The notes under the pieces were generated by a model. It was not told where the DNA came from, searched no databases, and worked only from the letters and a program-made list of their open reading frames with translations. Of a stretch of 64,000 bases of DNA, positions 60,058 through 64,000 are shown one piece after another (positions within the stretch are counted from its first letter, which is position 1; every line of letters begins with the position of its first letter). Source of the stretch: Melampsora larici-populina 98AG31 (Eukaryota; Basidiomycota; Pucciniomycetes; Pucciniales; Melampsoraceae); NCBI RefSeq assembly GCF_000204055.1, contig NW_006768767.1, positions 2,544,399-2,608,398 on the forward strand. Reading direction: 5' to 3'. Both the position numbers and the translations under genes were made by a program.

Positions 60058-60965
60058 CTACTGCCCATGTTCAGCCCTCATATTAGCCATTCTCTTCTTG
60101 ACTATCTCAGCCTGCTTCATTTGATAATACAATCTGATATCACCTTGAAGCGTGGAAAGATCTGTCTTGAGTACAACATCATCAGTAAGGAAGTCGACCG
60201 CTGAGGCTTGTATTTGTGAATCTAAAGCAATCGAGCCACTAGCCACCGCGATGGCCTTGGTGCTATCTACCAACTGCGACAGAAGAGATTCCGCGTGCTT
60301 TGATTTTTTGGCAAATTTGTTCCCCATAGGGCGATCATGAGAGTCAGAAGATATGACTTCGATGTCAGAATCTTCAAGATCGGTCAGAGACGCTGTGGTT
60401 GACCGAATTGAAATGACAGAAGGGGTAGGTTTGGGAGGAGTGGGATTCGGATTGCTACGTCTAGCCAGTTCAGTGTTGTAGTCGGCCCATTTCGGGGCAG
60501 TTGATAAAAGGTTGTGGCATTGAACATGTTTGAAGACATGTTTCTCTCTCTGCAAGTACATCTCGTGTGCGTCTGCGGTGATGTCGTGGGCGGATTTACC
60601 ACTACCGTGGAAGCTCTTAACCTTGGAGAGATATCCAACATACTTGTTGATCATTCTGTTCATAGGGCGCCATCGACATTGCAGGGATTCTTCAGATCGT
60701 TCGGTGTAGTCTTTAGGATCGGTCTTGAGAAGCATTTGTTTCTTGAAGTCCGCTGCAATTCTAAGCCACATTGCATTTGAAGTTTGACCATTGCCGATAA
60801 GCGGATCCTGTGAGATGTTAAGCCACGATTGACAAAGCTGGAGGTCTTCATCAGGAGTGAAGTTACCCTTGCGACCAGTTGCATTATCATCAGGGGAATC
60901 GGTGAGAGGTGGCATTTGGGGCGTGTCGATAACTTTTGACTTTGCTCGAGAAGAAGATGCCGGGG
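60058..60965 (-). CDS. Myb/SANT-like partner protein of the Harbinger element (5' end in gap)
   Basis: Second standard protein of PIF/Harbinger elements, thought to carry the transposase to the nucleus and to the TIRs. The N-terminal domain has the signature GNFTPDEDLQLCQSW, SQDPLIGNGQT and SLQCRWRPMNRMINKYVG, as in NAM-associated/Myb-like proteins of plant and fungal elements. The C-terminal third is Ser/Pro-rich, then a helical end (YYQMKQAEIVKKRMANMR). An ATG at 60915 is available, but the frame stays open upstream through ASSSRAKSKVIDTPQ into the N gap. The true start is therefore probably in or beyond 60966-61595. Orientation is opposite to the transposase. Confidence 0.83.
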
Positions 60966-61595
60966 NNNNNNNNNNNNNNNNNNNNNNNNNNNNNNNNNNN
61001 NNNNNNNNNNNNNNNNNNNNNNNNNNNNNNNNNNNNNNNNNNNNNNNNNNNNNNNNNNNNNNNNNNNNNNNNNNNNNNNNNNNNNNNNNNNNNNNNNNNN
61101 NNNNNNNNNNNNNNNNNNNNNNNNNNNNNNNNNNNNNNNNNNNNNNNNNNNNNNNNNNNNNNNNNNNNNNNNNNNNNNNNNNNNNNNNNNNNNNNNNNNN
61201 NNNNNNNNNNNNNNNNNNNNNNNNNNNNNNNNNNNNNNNNNNNNNNNNNNNNNNNNNNNNNNNNNNNNNNNNNNNNNNNNNNNNNNNNNNNNNNNNNNNN
61301 NNNNNNNNNNNNNNNNNNNNNNNNNNNNNNNNNNNNNNNNNNNNNNNNNNNNNNNNNNNNNNNNNNNNNNNNNNNNNNNNNNNNNNNNNNNNNNNNNNNN
61401 NNNNNNNNNNNNNNNNNNNNNNNNNNNNNNNNNNNNNNNNNNNNNNNNNNNNNNNNNNNNNNNNNNNNNNNNNNNNNNNNNNNNNNNNNNNNNNNNNNNN
61501 NNNNNNNNNNNNNNNNNNNNNNNNNNNNNNNNNNNNNNNNNNNNNNNNNNNNNNNNNNNNNNNNNNNNNNNNNNNNNNNNNNNNNNNNNNNNNNN
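60966..61595. other. Assembly gap (630 N) in the Harbinger element
   Basis: Run of 630 N. It hides the 5' end of the Myb/SANT-like gene and its promoter. Confidence 0.98.
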
Positions 61596-61930
61596 GCAGA
61601 GGTTATAGTATATATAGAGTTTTCCTTAGCTTGAGAAGGCTGTAAAGCAGTGTCGCTCAAGCTTTGGTAAAAACTTCCGCCTTTCCCTTATTTCATTATT
61701 CGAATAAGGTCCAGGTTGATTATTAGTTTTCTTTGGCTGGGCAGGGTTCTTTCGTTGGATACGAGAACCCTAACTAGTCCAATTTGAGATTTTTGGTGTC
61801 CTTAGTTACAAGGTAAAAAAGACCTTTTTCAAAATAGATGTCTTTTTAGTTTTCGTTTTTATTGATTAAACTCTTGAAACTGAGTTTTAAAGCGGTGTAA
61901 TTTTGTTATATATGTTTTTTAATTTGTTTG

Positions 61931-62729
61931 TTATTTATGTTCTAAGGACTTAGTCCTTTGTGGTAGTTTGTCATTACGATGGAAGTTTTGCTCCGCAAAA
62001 CTTCTCACTGTTGACACCGAGAAAGCCTGGGGCGAAGGCTGGGAGGAAGAGGCCTTGGGCGCCGCCGGTGAGCTCTGAATGATGACCAAGGGGGGAGGCT
62101 GGACTGGCTGATGTGATTTTGGTGGAGTCTGCCATTGGGGTGGCGGATTTGATCGAGGTAGGTGAGCCACTCGATTCCTGATGCCTACGTTGAAATAACC
62201 AACCACAACTTTCAGCTGCAATGATAGTTGCTGAAACGAAAAAAATGTACTCTGTACCTAAGGTAGCTTCCGATCCATAAGTACTCCTTGGAGGGCCCAT
62301 CTCGCCGCCGCCATCGTTGGGCACATGGTGATGATTGACGTTGCCTGACGAAATACATTCAGTCAGAATTGGAACATTTGATGAAAAGTTCCAGACATAC
62401 CATCATAACCTCCGGATTGCAAGCTTGAGCCTGAAGTGCGGTTGTCCCCCGGGTAGTGATATACCCGTTGGCGATCATACTTTGCTTTATAACAAAAAAA
62501 AGGGAGCAGGTTAGAGTCATGTTGTTCAACATAGGAAAGATAGAATCACTTACGCTGGTCATATCCAGAATACGTGCTCGGAGTGTGAGTGTCAGCCGGG
62601 TAGTGATACGCCTGTTGGTGATCATACCTGGCTAATAACACACCGAACCAATAATGTCAAAACCAACATGTGAAGTGTTTAAAGCGTGTAGAACTTACAA
62701 TTGGCATCGGTATCATACTGGTTATTCAT
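61931..62729 (-). CDS. 177-residue Tyr/Pro/Gln-rich protein carried by the Harbinger element
   Basis: Five exons fit in phase: 62699-62729, 62554-62631, 62401-62484, 62258-62344 and 61931-62184 (534 nt). Exons 2 and 3 encode related units, RYDHQQAYHYPADT and KYDRQRVYHYPGDN, that probably arose by exon duplication. The rest is low-complexity Pro/Ser/Gln sequence (NPPPQWQTPPKSHQPVQPPP). No signal peptide or known domain is seen. The second-to-last intron (62185-62257) was chosen over shorter options because it gives a normal length and keeps composition. It is not a usual component of PIF/Harbinger elements; function unknown. Confidence 0.55.
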
Positions 62730-63563
62730 ATTGGAGTAGTTCAACAACGAGGGCGAGTGGAAGTGGGATAAGGTGATGATAGGTACGTGGAACAAATGAG
62801 AGACTGATGAAGATATACAGAGAGAGCTAGCCAACCGGTGGCGGACTGAAAGATGTAGGAAAAGATAGGAAAAGAAATTAGCAGATTTGAAAGAGCCGTT
62901 GTGTGTGTGGATGGATAAGAGATAAATCCAAGAACCGCGAAAACGCCAATATCAGCCTTCATCACATCACTGCTTTTATACATGAGCTGAAGTCAGTGCT
63001 ATAATATACCTTGACTTGACATACCAACGCGGAAACACGGACACGTGAGCCCGGGCTGAGGATACTTGCTGACAATCAAGGACAACATTAAGTTTAATCG
63101 CGATGAAGAAGTGGCCAAATCGAGCTTATTAGAGACCTTAAAGCGTGATTGTTGGTGCGGTGATGTTAAAAGAAGTTGGCTGGAGTGGAGAAGAACACAG
63201 AAAGGGAACTGCGTGATTAATAGAAGGGGTCAAAAGGGATCGCGAAGGCTACCTGAGGTGCAAGGGAGTGATCGTGCTGAGGCGGATGTGATTGATATCG
63301 ATCGAAATCAAGGGTATACAGTGTGATAGGGCAATGAAGACGAGGAACAAACATGAAAACGACATGAAAGGGTCTGACGGTACCTATCAAAATGGGGCTA
63401 TTTGTGGATATATCCAGAGTGGATTCCTATACTCTCCCGGTCAAATTTTGGACGGAGTGTAACCCATACAGGGTGTTTACACGGTCCAGTGGCTCGAATA
63501 TTTTCCCACACAGCGTGTAAAAGTCCTGTATTTTTAGTTTTACACTGCCCGGTGGTGATGCTC
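62730..63563. other. Right subterminal region of the Harbinger element
   Basis: About 830 bp from the start of the 177-residue gene to the TIR. It should hold that gene's promoter and transposase-binding sites such as TGTTTACACGG near 63475 and GTGTAAAA near 63515. The frame at 63066-63326 has no family features. Confidence 0.5.
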
Positions 63564-64000
63564 TAAAGTAACAGGTCTTCTGGTACTTGTAACTTCACCC
63601 AATCCTGTATTGAAAATGACACTTTTGTCTCCCAGGGTTGGAAAGTACTGTACTGTATTGCCCAGCCCAATACTAATCAGCACCCTTCCAATATCACAAC
63701 ATACCTTTGCTTTACTGAAAACAGTAACATACCTGTGGCAGTGTTACCTCTTGCCTAAACAATGTATCAAAGATTGGGATTTGATGGTACATAATCATTA
63801 TTACACATCTAATGTCCTTCTGAATCTCAAGTTAAAATTTGCCTTTAAGACCCAAATCTTCAAGACAGTTTTCAGTGAAAGAACAGATTGAATTCCTTAA
63901 CAAAAAAAAACAAATAGCACAATTTTTTTTCCATCACTACCCTTCACATGTACTTCCCAGCTGATGTGGTGGGCACAAGCTTGAGAGAAAGTAGATGCCC
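63564..64000. other. Sequence right of the Harbinger element
   Basis: TAA duplication (63564-63566) followed by about 430 bp of ordinary AT-rich DNA. A 93-codon frame at 63610-63891 has no recognisable features. Confidence 0.5.

Larger units (their letters stand above)
56167..63563. mobile_element. 7.4-kb PIF/Harbinger element with four genes
   Basis: The left end reads GAGCATCACCACCGGGCAGT and continues GTAAAA; the right end is its perfect inverse over 26 bp. TAA flanks the element at 56164-56166 and 63564-63566. Subterminal CCGTGTAAACAC occurs near both ends in opposite orientation (about 56279 and 63475). It encodes a DDE transposase (plus), a 121-residue protein, a Myb/SANT-like protein and a 177-residue protein (all minus). 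A 630-N gap at 60966-61595 hides the start of the Myb gene. Perfect TIRs and coding genes suggest a young, possibly active element. Confidence 0.95.

Noticed and set aside
1..64000. CRISPR arrays, rRNA and tRNA genes
   Set aside because: No regular spaced repeats and no convincing tRNA or rRNA signature were seen. A tRNAscan run would be needed to exclude diverged tRNAs.

Overview
The window looks like nuclear DNA of a basidiomycete, most likely a rust fungus (Pucciniales) or close relative. Genes are rich in short GT-AG introns, intergenic DNA is long and AT-rich, a GH5 exo-beta-1,3-glucanase type gene is duplicated, and a DUF6589-type gene is present. The genus cannot be fixed from the sequence alone. 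Two assembly gaps of N occur, at 6151-6250 (100 N, a conventional unknown-size gap) and 60966-61595 (630 N).

Host genes from left to right: BRR2 (spliceosomal U5 helicase, minus, cut by the window start); GH5 glucanase copy 1 (14019-16524, plus); a secondary PHB-depolymerase-type esterase (17479-18808, minus); SRP14 (21320-22080, minus) diverging from the alpha subunit of the mitochondrial processing peptidase (22248-23957, plus); a secreted protein with Pro-Pro-Ala repeats (24947-25832, minus); GH5 copy 2 (27096-29618, minus), an inverted paralogue of copy 1; a small AGC-like protein kinase (32034-32969, plus); TYW4/PPM2, a methyltransferase-kelch-JmjC wybutosine enzyme (33468-37092, minus); DOP1 (38625-45991, minus); a small basic hypothetical protein (47247-47765, minus); and a DUF726/TMCO4-type membrane hydrolase (49982-53413, minus). 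The housekeeping genes serve mRNA splicing, ER targeting, mitochondrial import, tRNA modification and endosome/Golgi traffic. The glucanases, esterase and secreted repeat protein suit cell-wall or host-surface roles.

The most interesting object is a 9,563-bp element at 4083-13645. It has 265-bp terminal inverted repeats that look identical by eye, each carrying its own hairpin, and it is flanked by a perfect 9-bp target-site duplication. It holds two diverged RecQ-like helicase genes tail to tail with abutting stop codons, a Gln/Asn/Pro-rich gene, and an 839-codon DUF6589-type gene whose six exons splice in phase but contain one in-frame TGA. I see no canonical transposase in it, so it is a candidate for an undescribed transposon class in which the DUF6589 protein and helicases drive mobility.

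The right end of the window is a nest of transposons. A 767-bp Tc1/mariner-like miniature element (55334-56100) is itself interrupted by a 380-bp element with TAA duplication. Beside it lies a full-length 7.4-kb PIF/Harbinger element (56167-63563) with perfect terminal repeats, a DDE transposase, a Myb/SANT-like partner and two extra multi-exon genes not usual for this family. A 183-bp palindromic element with TAA duplication sits inside an intron of the first helicase gene. All gene models here come from reading splice sites and reading frames by eye; no database search or transcript data were used.
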